In this document: positions 32,301-44,465 of the stretch, one piece after another | Layout of the letters: each line of letters opens with the position of its first letter | Numbering within the stretch: the stretch's first letter is position 1 | DNA from: Effrenium voratum | Taxonomy: Eukaryota; Sar; Dinophyceae; Suessiales; Symbiodiniaceae | Assembly: GCA_963377175.1 (NCBI GenBank) | Contig: CAUJNA010003817.1 | Coordinates: 273,046 to 337,045, forward strand | DNA: 64,000 nt | Reading direction: 5' to 3' | Program-made: the position numbers and the translations under genes | The notes under the pieces: model-generated | Database searches by the model: none | What the model saw: only the letters and a program-made list of their open reading frames with translations | Told to the model about the DNA's origin: nothing

Positions 32301-35300
32301 CTCTCCGACGGAAGCCTGTCAAATTTGACGCACTGTGAGCCCCAGAAACAAAGTCGCAGGCTTCTCGCAAAAGTGTCATTCCCCTCTTTTGGAGTTTACT
32401 CCCCAAATTACAATGGAACCCAAAGAGGGGGGTACCCGCAAAGAGATTCTACAAACGTTCAAAGTTGGGGGTACCATGCTACTCTGGGAATTGAATCGTC
32501 AAGAGCAAATCCATCGATGCCTTCGAGCACTTGACAGAGTGATGGAGAAGTCACCGTCGAGCGCACAACTGAGCCGGGGCAGCGGGCACAGCACTTTGGA
32601 CTGGCTCAGACAAAGTCAATTGCCCACAGGGTGGCTCGTCTTTTCTTACGGGACCCCCTTTTTGGTAGGTGTTAAAAGGAAACTTTTATTTTTGGGGGGG
32701 TCCCTGAAAAAACACACCCATATGTTTGGAACAAAACACTGGTGTGAAAAAGGGCGATGCGTCTTGCAATGTGTCCTTGACACCCACGTCTCTCGCCAAC
32801 CAGCACCCTGGCTGATGTTCACCGATCAAAAGGCGCCTGTGAAAGATGCCCTCGTACATAACCTCAGTGGCAACGGCAGCTAGCTCACAAAACATGGCAC
32901 GAACTCCAAGACTCAAGCCCTGCAGCAACCAACTCTTGTTGCAACCCTTCTTTTGGATCTTTCAGGACTAGGGGCCGATTCTTTACATCACCCAACCCGA
33001 AGAAGCTGAGCCAGCAGCATTGTTTCTCAACGACGCAGTGACTTTGTGACCAATAAGGCTGGTGATGCAGAAGGTCTGGCGGAGGTGGCCAATCCGCAAA
33101 CTTGCACCACAAGTTCGAGGTTCGTCTGAACATGGAATCCCCAAACTGTGTGTTCCTGTAAAACAACAGGAGAAAGAGTTCTTGGAAGCAAGGCACACCC
33201 AACCGGAAACGGCCTCCTGAAGCCTTGCTTTCCCGCAATAGCCGTGGGCGAGCCATGAGGCTCGGACGAGTCCAATGGCTAAAGCATGCCACTGCGCACC
33301 AACCTATCTTTGTTCACATCCGTCACATCAGGACGACCGCCAGCCCTTGCCTCACCTGCGGGGAGAGCAGCTTTTGCTTGGAGACCCTTTTGGTTGGTGC
33401 AGCCAAAAGCAAGAGGAAAACAGCCTGGGGGTGTCCTAATTTGGAGCCAGACAAAAATTGAGCTGCAAGGGAGTCTGTTTCAATGCTGCTCAAGTGACAG
33501 TTCCGAAATATGCAAGGGTCGACATGCAATGGGGCCTCTCGTACTTCTGCGTTGAGAGCAAGGGCGGAAGCAATCCAAGTTTTCTGGCGGTCAAAATAGT
33601 AGGAACTTGATGAAACGAAGTATGCTGGAGAATGCAAAAGATCTGTACGGGCTTGGAAACGTACTTCAGAGCTGGGACTCTAGGCAAAGGTGGGCCCTCT
33701 CATTCAAACTTCAACCCACAAAGTTTTGCTCAGCAACCAGAAAGAACTTTCAATCGAAAGGGCTTTGTGTCCTTTGATTCATTGGGCTACCCCCCCCTGT
33801 AAGAACAAACCCACCCCTCAGCCAACCCACGCCCCGCTCGCTCGCTCGCGCCTGCTGCTCTTGGCTGCCCTCCTCGCCTCTGCGGATTCGCCATCGCCAC
33901 ACTGGCTGCGTGGAGTGCCCTGGAGCTCAACGAGCGAGTCACTTCGATGGACCCAGGCCCTGCGGTTGCCTCTTGCATGGACAAACTATGACCGGCATTG
34001 CAAGGATCAATCTGAGATGCGAGGATTGGGAACCCAAAACGGAAGCAGCGCACACTCCAACAGATCCTGCAAGAGGGACACAAATCTCAAAGGGTGACCT
34101 GTGTCCCCGGCCATGAAGGAATGATCCCAGCGAGGTTTGATCCGTACCCCCAAACCGCCCAAGTAAGGAGAACTAACCCTTGGCGGATTTTCAACTGGAT
34201 GGCAAAAGAAAGAAAAGCCACCCATGTCCGGGATCGCCTAAGAAAAGGCCGGTTTCGGGAAAGTGGAACCCATCTTAGCCCAACCCAAGGCCCATGATGC
34301 TTGCGTCCTGAGCAGCCCTAGCACCGCAAGGCTCCAGGCGGAACCTGGGAGTATCTTTCGAAGGTAGCTCCATTCTGGGCAAAGCTCGTTGGATAGCCAC
34401 GGAACAAACCTATGCTAACAAGTCTATGAAACAAGTCAAAATGATTGATCCAGTCTATGAAACAAGTCTATGTTTGATCCTTCCAGAGAAATGCAACTGC
34501 ATGTCGCCAACGGCTCCGCTCAAAGGTAGGTGCCCGGCAGGAAAAGAAGGAGGGACGCAGCCACAACGCTTGGCTTACCCCTCTGAGCTGATCCGGCGAC
34601 ATCCCAAAAGCTTTGCCAAGAGAGGCATGTGAGGCATGATAAGTCTTCGCTGTGGTGTGTGCCCCAATTCATCCTTTACAGGAACTAACTGTGAGTATTG
34701 GCTGTAGCTCCAAGCGCATTTTGTAATTCGCAAGCAGCCACACACGAACACAACATCATCACCACCACCACCACGACCAGCAGCAGCAGCGGCGGCGGCA
34801 TTTTCGCCGACTTAACATGGCCTTTCAGGACCTTCCTTGAGGCAATTGGCCTCTTCTTCTATTTGCCCACTCAGCCTCCTCTCTTGCCCACCTTCAGGAG
34901 AAGGTCGTCTTTATTTGCGTCGCACCCCTTTTGCAAACCCGCCTATCCTGCTCTTCCTTTCTTCTGACTTCGACATTACGCAGGAACTCCTGCAAAGGCC
35001 CCACCCATTTTGGCTTTCCACCAAATCCGCTTTCGTGGCTTCCGCTACCCCAGACTTGGCGAGCTTCCTTTTGGCTTCCCTTTTAAACCCCCGCAGGGCG
35101 CGCCATCAAGGCCCCTCAAGCCCTCTCCGATCCCAAACGCTCCTCGCGGCTGCGCCGCCGCTCGTTCGCTGCTTGAAGGTATTCCGCCTTTTTCGCGAAG
35201 CGTCCCACTGCTGTCGAGAAGGAGGACATTGGGAGAAATCGGGACGCAAGTCCTTTTGGCTAGATCTCTCTTCCAATGTCCCTCTCTCAGACTGGACACC

Positions 35301-36304
35301 TCCGAACAGCTCACTCAGCTCTCGATGTCAACTTAAGAATCTCAAGGATGACAGTAAATTTTAACACGGATCATTTCCACACAAAGGGAATCACTCCTGC
35401 TGCATACCCTTACCCCGTGTTCACCACAAAGAAAACCTTGCCAAAGTCCCAGCCTCTGTCTCTGCGTGTCTGCAGTGCAACTCAGCCTGGCATTCTGCAC
35501 CAAAAGGAATGTATGTGTTACCCAACCTCCGACTGCCCCGAAACCGTTTTGCCTAAACAAGCACAGCACCAATAGCACCAACTTTGCGCACAAAGTTCTG
35601 GGGACATGCCGGACACCAAGCCAAAGGGGGCAGCCAAAGCTCGTCCAACAGCTGCACCCTCATGGTAACATGCAAGCATCTCTCAAGCAGAAAAATCCTC
35701 AATACATACATATATATATATACATGTATATAGCATCTGGCGCGCAAGTTCCCAGTGTCGTGTTCATGAACAATACATGGATACCACTGGTAACTTAATA
35801 GAACCTAGATGAAACCAGTGGAATTCCAGTTCATGTCAAACCAAACTCACCTAAAAAATAGATTATATCCTAGACAAGTGCAAAGATATTACTTTGTGAA
35901 ATGCACCCAAACCTTCCCCTCACACGACCCCCTCTTTCTCCCAGGAAACCCCACCTGGTAGCCCCGAAATGCCGAGCGCTGCACTGGGCCAAGCCCCGCC
36001 TGTCGCGTGAACGTTACGGCTGTTCCTTTTGAGTCGGTTTGTCTTCTTCAAAGCGGACCCCAAAATGGTGAGTTTCCCACATGATTGGCAATTGAACACA
36101 TCCACCCGTGTATGTCTAACATCCACCAACCCGCTGAGCTGAACAAGAAGGGATTCGCGGCACCCGGGCGTCAGCCGATCCCCGAATAAAAAGTCATGCC
36201 CATGTGGGCGTGTCTTAAAAACTGAGGATCCCCAAGACTGGTGTTGTTCATTTGATTTCCCCTTGAAACAAGCCCAAAAAGGGCACTACCGAATCTTCGG
36301 GATG

Positions 36305-36336
36305 TTAGTGTATGGGATGTTCACTGGGGGTACCAT
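36305..36336 (-). mobile_element. Fragment of the GTGAACATCCCAAT family
   Basis: It reads GGGATGTTCACTGGGGGTACC on the plus strand, the inverse of the left end of the family. It lies 120 bases before copy 3 in opposite orientation. Confidence 0.5.
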
Positions 36337-36452
36337 ACCCATCTTGCGTCCTTAGCTCGCAAACTCTCGGCCCGACCTTCTTCGGCGGCTTCGCTTCTTT
36401 GCTCGCCGCAGGTCGGGCTCCTCTCGGCTCAGCCCACAAATGGCCATGCGTC

Positions 36453-36558
36453 AACAGCCCGGTTAGCCCCCAGTGAACATCCCAATCCCCAATAAAATAG
36501 AATAACATGGGTAGTGCACCTACCCCAAAATGGGATCCCATTGGTTTTGACCCAAACC
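36453..36558. mobile_element. GTGAACATCCCAAT-family element, copy 3
   Basis: It starts CAGCCCGGTTAGCCCCCAG like the copy at 21326. The interior has GTGCACCTACCCCAAAATGG and the perfect palindrome GGGATCCC. It ends GGTTTTGACCCAAACCCC. Confidence 0.6.
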
Positions 36559-36603
36559 CCTGGTTGCTCAAAAGCGGCCCTTCACTCTTGGCGAAACACG
36601 CCA

Positions 36604-38181
36604 CTATTATTCGCCTCGACCCCAAAAAAGTCTTCTCCCCGCCCCCCCCTCACCCATGTCGGCTGGCCCAAAATCCTGTCCGGCGGGCCTTGAAATTTTC
36701 AGGGTTCGTCGGCGTCCAGCTCCATGGGTCTATTTTTGTCGAAAATGTACTGACAATTGCGAAAACACTTAAAAATCCTGAAAAGCATGATCTCCTGCTG
36801 GCCAGGCCTGTCTGACGTGTCTGAGGCTAGGCCCAACCAGCAACCCAGCCCACCCAGCCTCAGGCCCAAGATCTGCCCAGCCTGGGCTGAGCTGCTTGGG
36901 CAGCCGGACTGAGGGGCAGGCTTAGTAGCTGGCATAGCTTGAGACCAGTCTCAGACACGTGAGACTGGTCGTTGGCCTGAGGCCAGTCTCAGACACGTTA
37001 GACAAACCTGGCCTTGGCACGCTGGGCTGAGCCTGCTGGTGGGCTGGGAGCTGAAGAGGCCGGCCTAGTGGCTGGCATGCTCTGAGATGCGCCGGGGCCT
37101 GGGCTGGGCAGGCTGGGCTGGGCCTGAAGCTAGTCTCAGCCACAAGGCTGCGAAGCCATGGGTGGGTTGCTGGCTGCTGGTTGCGCCTGGAACTTGGGCT
37201 GGGCGGGCTGGGCTGAGCTGTGCTTGGGGGGCCTGTTGGAGTTGGCTGGGCTGGCCCTGAGGCCAGTCGCAGACACGTAAGACACGGGCTGAGGGACTGG
37301 GCCTGAGGCTAGTCTCTGGCTGGCATACTTTGAGACCAGTCTCAGACTGCGCCGAAGGGGCTGGGACGCGAGCAGGAGGTCGATCGGGCCAGCCTGGGCT
37401 GAGCTGCTTGGGCAGGGCTGAGCCGGCCTAGTGGCTGGCATGCTCTGAGATGCGCCGGGGCCTGGGCTGGGCAGGCTGGGCTGGGCTTGCTGGATGACTT
37501 GGCTGGTTGGGCCAACCTCCTGCTCTCCAGCAGGCCCAGCCCCTTTGGCGCAGTCTGAGACTGGTCTCAAAGTATGCCAGCCTGAGACTAGCCTCAGGCC
37601 CAGTCCCCCAGCCCGCCTGCTGGCGTGTCTTACGTGTCTGCAACTGGCCTCGGGCCCAGCCCAGCCAGCAGCCTCAGGCCCAAGTGTGTATGAAACAGGC
37701 CTTGCCCAGTGGCTGAGACTAGCTTCAGGCCCAGCCCAACCAGCAACCCACCCCAGCCCAGGCTGCCCAGCCCAGGCCCCGGCGCATCTCAGGGCATGCC
37801 AGCCACTAGGCCGCCCCCCCAGCTCCCAGCTGGCACCAGCAGGCCCAGTCCAGCGTGCCAAGGTCTAACGTGTCTGAGACTGGCCTCAGGCCAACGACCA
37901 GTCTCACTGTCTGAGACAGGTCTCAAGCTACGCCAGCTACTAAGCCTGTCTGACGTGCCCCAGCCCCCCAGTCCGGCTGCCCAAGCAGCTCAGCCCAGGC
38001 TGACAGTCTTGTTTTTGGATTTCAAACCTTCCGAGCAGGACGGCTTCCGAACATCGAACTAGCACGGGCGAACTGGTGCGGTCACAAGCTTTCAGTAGGA
38101 TTCGGACCTTCCCAACCGGTGTTCCTGACCCTTCCCTCAAACTAGGCTGGGCCGAGGCGGGCAACGCGAAGCGTTTACAAT
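36604..38181. repeat. 1.6-kb composite repeat, copy 1 (internally inverted)
   Basis: The left boundary is TATTCGCCTCGACC, followed by CCCATGTCGGCTGG and TTCGTCGGCGTCCAGCTCCA. The right boundary is TCAAACTAGGCTGGGCCGAG and GCAACGCGAAGCGTTTACAA. Copy 2 at 47520-49160 has the same ends in the same orientation. The core consists of degenerate units built on CTGAGACTGGCCTCAGGCCC and CAGCCCAGCC. From about 36880 to 37500 the units are mostly in reverse orientation, and from 37500 they are forward, so this copy can form a hairpin of several hundred bases. Long frames here are Gln/Pro/Ala-rich artefacts. Confidence 0.85.
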
Positions 38182-41100
38182 TCCATCAGGTTGCCTGATC
38201 CGGAGTCCACTCTGCCGCCTTTTTTCTCCCTACTCAGAAACTCCACCAGGAACCAAAGTGACAATGAAGAAGAACCACCGCCGAAGTCGCTATCAACACT
38301 TGGGACAAGGGGTCTTCACAAAAATCGCGTGAGCCAAGAGGGCGCTCGTGGCAAACGGACTGATCTCTTCGTCTCCAGGCCTCCGCCTAGGATGGCCTTC
38401 ACTGCTGTCAGCACGCTTCCGGGCCCCTCCAGCCTCACAGCACGAGGCTAAAACGGAATCGACGAATGTCTGCACTCATCTGCCCTGCCCAGGTCCAAAA
38501 TGAGATTGACGGGCAAACAAACCGTGGTCAAAACCCTATGTTCTCCGCTTGCTTCTCATTGTCGAAGGATCGGCCATAGCGGGCTAAGCCGTGAGGTAAA
38601 CTCGGCACACTACTGAATTACTTCCGGAGATCTGCCTCTGGCTGGGTTGACAAACGTAGCCGCCCAATCGCTGTTCTACCTCCCCAGGTCTTGCCAGCCT
38701 TCGCAACTGGGCTTCGGCTCGCTCTGGCTTCAACATTGCATGCCACACCGTGAAGCCTTGATCCAGCAAATGAAAGCGCGTTTCAGGCTGCGCGGCAAAC
38801 ATGGCCTTGCTGTTCGAGCACACACGGCACACCCACACACAATGACTGGCTTTACGCGGCTTGTCCCGCTGCTTCATTCACACCTCTCAACTTCGGCTTC
38901 CAGCTCACATGGTCAAATCACTTCGATGTCCGCAAGGTGCGGATGACTTGGGTCCTGGTCGCGCAGGTCCCCATGGCGCACCCCACCTGTTCAGCGCGGC
39001 GGCTTGCCTTCGGCCAGGTGAACCACCTGGTTTGCGCCTGGGGCTGTGGCCCGTATGCATATCACACCGTGATCGGTCGCTGGAGATTACAGTGCAATCA
39101 TATCACACCTCCACAACTGACTAAAAACCGCACGGCCACAACGCCCGCCGGGCATTGCATGAGATCTCGACACAGTTGCTTGGCATGTGGCCGGATGCCC
39201 AAGGCGAAACTGGAACCACGCCCGGCGATCAGAACGACTGCTTTGTCAAGCCCCTCTTGCTGAAGAGGCGGTGCACACGTCCATGGAGTCCGAACCCGGC
39301 GACCTCTAACCTTGAGCGATCGGCCTGCACCGCCCGACCTGCTGGTCAAAACTCATTGTGTGGGCCCTGATCTGGTGTCGAACTTCCCTACCAACCTCAA
39401 GCAAGGCGGGTGTTTTACAATGGCACGAATGATGTCAGTTCAGCTGCGAAAACCGCCGACATGAATATGCAAAAAGAGCGGCTTGATGACAGCAGGCGTC
39501 AATGGCAGCGTATCGCTTCGTGGATTCAAGGTCCTGTGCAAAATCTTCTTCCAGACTTGTCATCAGATGTACAACAAAGCTGGCTAATTGGTTTGCAGCC
39601 TCCAAGTCAACAGCCAAGGTCATGGGTCCTCGTCCCATCATCAGTGAGGACGAAGCGAATGCGGTTGGCATACAGCACACCTTCTCTTGCCAAGGTGTCA
39701 CATTGACACTGAAAAAGCTGCTCTCAATGCCGTTAGTTGCTAGCGTGGTGTTGCAACTAAAACAGCTGTAACTGTTGAAACATCTGAGGTGCACGCCCCT
39801 TTGTTCAAACGATTTCTGCACCTCGGAGGCAGCGCCAGAATCGCACTTTGCAGAAAGCAAACCGTACTGACTGAGGCTCAGTGCACTTCACACGAAACAT
39901 ACTGAGAATAGGTAACAGCGCTTCACGCGAGCTAATCATGAAGGATGAATTGCATTGGCGGCTAATCAACCAACATCTGCTGCAATATTATGTTGCACTG
40001 CATGCTTGCCAGAAAACCCAAACCATCGGATGTTCACGCAATCAATCGCCAGCATGCAACACGGCAAACGTGACACGGGACAGCCAGACCATATCCTAAC
40101 TTGCCTTAGAACAAGCATATGAGTGGACACGGGAAATGTGGCAAACATGACACTGACGTAGTGCAGCTCGTCCTTCAAGCCCACTCTTGCATGTGGACAG
40201 CAAACACTGTCAATTTGCTGCGTTACTGCTGTTCGAGATATACCTCTTCCGAACAACCCATCCGGAACTCGAACACTGCAAACTTTGAGGGCCCCGCATC
40301 ATGTGGCGTGACTCCTTCACGCGGGCATCTCATCGAAAGGACCTGGTTCCAGCAGACATCAGGGCCAAAAAAGCTGGCAAACTGAACGTCTGATTCGCCC
40401 AACTGCGGCGGCGGCATCTCCATCAATGTTGAAATTTACCTGGCTGCATAGCGCCGGCTCCATCAGCTTAGCATGAAGCCACACAGTCTTGCGCATCATC
40501 CTTTGTGCTCATGCATGCTGTGGGTGTGCACACATGCCTCCAAAGCAACTGGATCAACTTGTTCGAGACCATCCAAACTTGGCGCACGGAACTTCTCGGC
40601 AGCAAATGGCCACTGCAAGCAAATGATGAACTTGCAAAGGTACCACGTCCTGAAAAATGCTCATGTCGTGATACCAAAGTGGGCCGCGTTACGAGTTTGC
40701 TTTAAAGGGATTCTCGCCGGGTATCAAAGAAAGTGGGGCAGCCCAAGCTCCCACATACCTGCAACCTGGTTTGTCCCTGAGGCCTGCACTCAAACATGGC
40801 CGAAAATGCCAGCCAGCACCGCCTTCTTCCCTAGTTCGTGCTGTCACTTTGCAGCAAAAGCTGTGCAACATGCTGCATCATGGATGTCAATTGCGATTTG
40901 GACTGCAGCTTCTCATCAGCCGTTGTTTGAGCCCAAAGGCTAGCCATACTGTCAGCAAAAGAAAAGACCGCGAACTCGCAAACCCATCATAAACTCACTA
41001 AGCCCTGCAAATGTGTGGTGTTTCACCATTGCTCATCTCAGTTTGCTAGAGATGTCTCCAACTAAACCATGGCAAAGCTGCAATTTGGCAACACGCGTAC

Positions 41101-42765
41101 CATTCTTTTTCAAGCCAATCATCATCAGGCCTGTACAAGCAACGTTAAACCTTTACACTTTGAATCACATTGCGGCGAAGCCATCAGCCCCCCTGTATTG
41201 GGGCCGCGGAAGCTAAATGCCAGCGCAAGTGGCCGGGTCAAAGTACCCAAGATAAACTAGAAACAGTACCAAGAGACCAAGTGGATTGGCCAGAGTGACT
41301 GAATGCCCATCAAAGCTCTGGCACCACTTTTGGGATTCCCTTCTCATCTGTCGAAATTCAAGATGCGTTCCGGGCTTTGCAGCACGCAGATGTGGATACA
41401 TCACAGAGCGTCGGACTCAATATCTCCGCCAGAAGTCGTCTTCGTGTCTGAAGAAGATTCGTCTAGCTTTTCGCTGCGTTCACCTCCGCCACAGTTTCAG
41501 AAGCGTGCTCACATTGAGCTTTCTGGAGGCTCACAAGGGAATCCTGCAGCCCTGCCTGCAACTGAGTCTTCCGTAGCATCCTTTTGTTCTGGTCGCTGCA
41601 TGTTCGGACGGACCTGGGCTGCCCAACATCATGTGCATGTTTCAGCTTCCTCTCCTTGCTTGGCTTGACAGAGGGACCTAGAATCGGATGTTGATGCCAA
41701 GGTGCAAGCAGTTCAAAGGTCAAAAGGAAGAGCACCGATACAGACGCCTGCGAACCGGCATACCTTGGCACGGCGCACAATGGTCCGTCTGTTTGCAACT
41801 GGTGGTTCATGGCCTGGCGAAAGGGTGGAAAACCTGGTAAAGGCAATGGGGCAGCTAGTTCAGCCGCCCATGCCAAACCATGAAAGCTTCAGGATCAGTG
41901 TAAACTCTACATGAGCAAGACTTTCATGACAGCCTGCATCAGAACAGCTGAGTTTGTTCCCTATACAAGGTGAGTGACCCTTTAGTGCCTAGAATCGATC
42001 GGAAACCGAGTTGGCGTTCGTGTGCCTGTAAACATCACCCAACCAAATCCAGACCTATCCTCAAAATGGCCGAAAAAAATCGACTCCGAAAATCTTGGAC
42101 GAAGGCTCACCCAGCAACGCCAAAAGCGCGTGACCTTTCGGTTTAGTTGGCCTTGGGCTTCGGTGTCCTTAACCAAACATGCCAGGCGCAAGACCTGCTT
42201 GGGCAGCAGCTCCAGGTACCATCGCGTCACCCAGGGCCCCGCGAATTGCCCCATGCCTCCCAGGAACCTCGAGGCGAGCGATAGGGAGCAGGAGTTTGGG
42301 AATGAAGCGGCAGGCAATTCCCGTGAAGAAATGCCTTTTTTTTCTTCGGGGTCATTCCCTGCTGAGAACCAGCAAGTTTAAGGCAAGGCGCCAATCAGAC
42401 TCAAAGTGCCCCTCGAATATCAGAGCGCAGGTGTCCAAAGGATATCCGCCGACATTGCTCGGCGTGTCGGATACTTACTAGAGGATAGAGGATAACCCCC
42501 CGCCCTACCCCGCCCGACGTCTATAACGTAGTTTTTTTTTTTGGGGGGGTCCCCCACGTACCGCGCGGCAATTTGATGACGTTCCACTAAACGTAGTCTT
42601 CGGGGAGCCGGTGTCGCAAAACAGGGGTCCCAGGCTCGATTCCCCCTGCCGGCTTTTTTGCTGGCTTGGGCTTCCTGCATCCTTTTGCCGAAAATCCAGA
42701 AAAACTCAATGTTTTTGGACGTCCTCTTTGCGAAAACGCTGGAAAAAACGTGTTTTTTTGCGGGA
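38182..42765. other. No recognised gene
   Basis: Open frames of up to 156 aa on the plus strand (40473-40943) and 141 aa on the minus strand (39435-39860) are present without a recognisable motif. A CATTCCCTGCTGAG motif shared with 13265 lies at 42352. The stretch 42610-42660 carries a tRNA-like T-arm fragment. All calls in this region would be speculative. Confidence 0.4.
42605..42657 (+). other. tRNA-like 3' fragment followed by oligo-T
   Basis: It contains GGCTCGATTCC, one base off the Pol III B-box consensus, followed by CCCTGCCGGC and TTTTTT, which could act as a Pol III terminator. GCCGG...CAGGGG and CCCCCTGCCGGC can form a stem. There is no complete cloverleaf. The 3' part resembles the fragment at 17333-17405. 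It may be the end of a tRNA-derived SINE placed just before the ACAT array. Confidence 0.3.
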
Positions 42766-43033
42766 AATACATACATACATACATACATACATACATACAT
42801 ACATACATACATACATACATACATACATACATACATACATACATACATACATACATACACATACATACATACATACATACATACATACATACATACATAC
42901 ATACATACATACATACATACATACATACATACATACATACATACATACATACATACATACATACATACATACATACATACATACATACATACATACATAC
43001 ATACATACATACATACATACATACATACATACA

Positions 43034-43064
<31 letters not shown>

Positions 43065-43459
43065 CATACATACATACATACATACATACATACATACATA
43101 CATACATACATACATACATACATACATACATACATACATACATACATACATACATACATACATACATACATACATACATACATACATACATACATACATA
43201 CATACATACATACATACATACATACATACATACATACATACATACATACATACATACATACATACATACATACATACATACATACATACATACATACATA
43301 CATACATACATACATACATACATACATACATACATACATACATACATACATACATACATACATACATACATACATACATACATACATACATACATACATA
43401 CATACATACATACATACATACATACATACATACATACATACATACATACATTACATACA

Positions 43460-43490
<31 letters not shown>

Positions 43491-44036
43491 CATACATACA
43501 TACATACATACATACATACATACATACATACATACATACATACATACATACATACATACATACATACACATACATACATACATACATACATACATACATA
43601 CATACATACATACATACATACATACATACATACATACATACATACATACATACATACATACATACATACATACATACATACATACATACATACATACATA
43701 CATACATACATACATACATACATACATACATACATACATACATACATACATACATACATACATACATACATACATACATACATACATACATACATACATA
43801 CATACATACATACATACATACATACATACATACATACATACATACATACATACATTACATACATACATTACATTACATTACATTACATTACATTACATTA
43901 CATTACATTACATTACATTACATTACATTACATTACATTACATTACATTACATTACATTACATACATTACATTACATTACATTACATTACATTACATTAC
44001 ATTACATTACATTACATTACATTACATTACATTACA

Positions 44037-44067
<31 letters not shown>

Positions 44068-44161
44068 CATACATACATACATACATACATACATACATAC
44101 ATACATACATACATACATACATACATACATACATACATACATACATACATACATACATACA

Positions 44162-44193
<32 letters not shown>

Positions 44194-44310
44194 CATACAT
44201 ACATACATACATACATACATACATACATACATACATACATACATACATACATACATACATACATACATACATACATACATACATACATACATACATGCAT
44301 ACATACTTAT
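42766..44310. repeat. Giant ACAT microsatellite with an internal CATTA block
   Basis: About 1.5 kb of tandem ACAT. Interruptions are few (ACACAT near 42858 and 43568; CATTACAT near 43032, 43450 and 43460). From about 43861 to 44040 the unit changes to the pentamer CATTA, about 34 copies with one break near 43962, and then returns to ACAT. Very long frames on both strands (up to 632 codons of HTYI or MYVC type) come from the repeat. Confidence 0.97.
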
Positions 44311-44330
44311 GTACATGCATGCATACATAC

Positions 44331-44465
44331 GAGAGAGGGAGATTGGGGAGAGAGAGGCTTGGGGGGATGGGGAGGATGGGAGCAGAGGGAGGGAGAGAGG
44401 ACGACAGAACACACAAGGGAGACAAGGAAGAGAGGAAGAAGGAGAAAAGGGAGAGGACAATGTCG
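44331..44465. repeat. GA-rich purine tract
   Basis: Adjacent to the ACAT array, 135 bases of mostly GA/GGA. The minus-strand reading is pyrimidine-rich. Confidence 0.8.

Larger units (their letters stand above)
29010..36452. other. No recognised gene; a few exon-like stretches
   Basis: There is a GGGCTGTTG-rich tract at 29160-29340. The plus strand at about 33835-33990 is GC-rich and open in two frames, one with a signal-peptide-like start (RLLLLAALLASADS) and one helical (FAIATLAAWSALELNERV). I cannot choose between them. ACC/AGC/GGC triplet runs lie at 34755-34800 and a short TATA run at 35706-35730. The frames at 30403-30897 and 34837-35364 show no motif. A fragment of the GTGAACATCCCAAT family lies at 36305-36336. 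Confidence 0.35.

Noticed and set aside
39290..39330. Minus-strand GGTTCGGACTCC, resembling a tRNA B box
   Set aside because: It has an extra base relative to the consensus, and no pairing T-stem or A box could be found.
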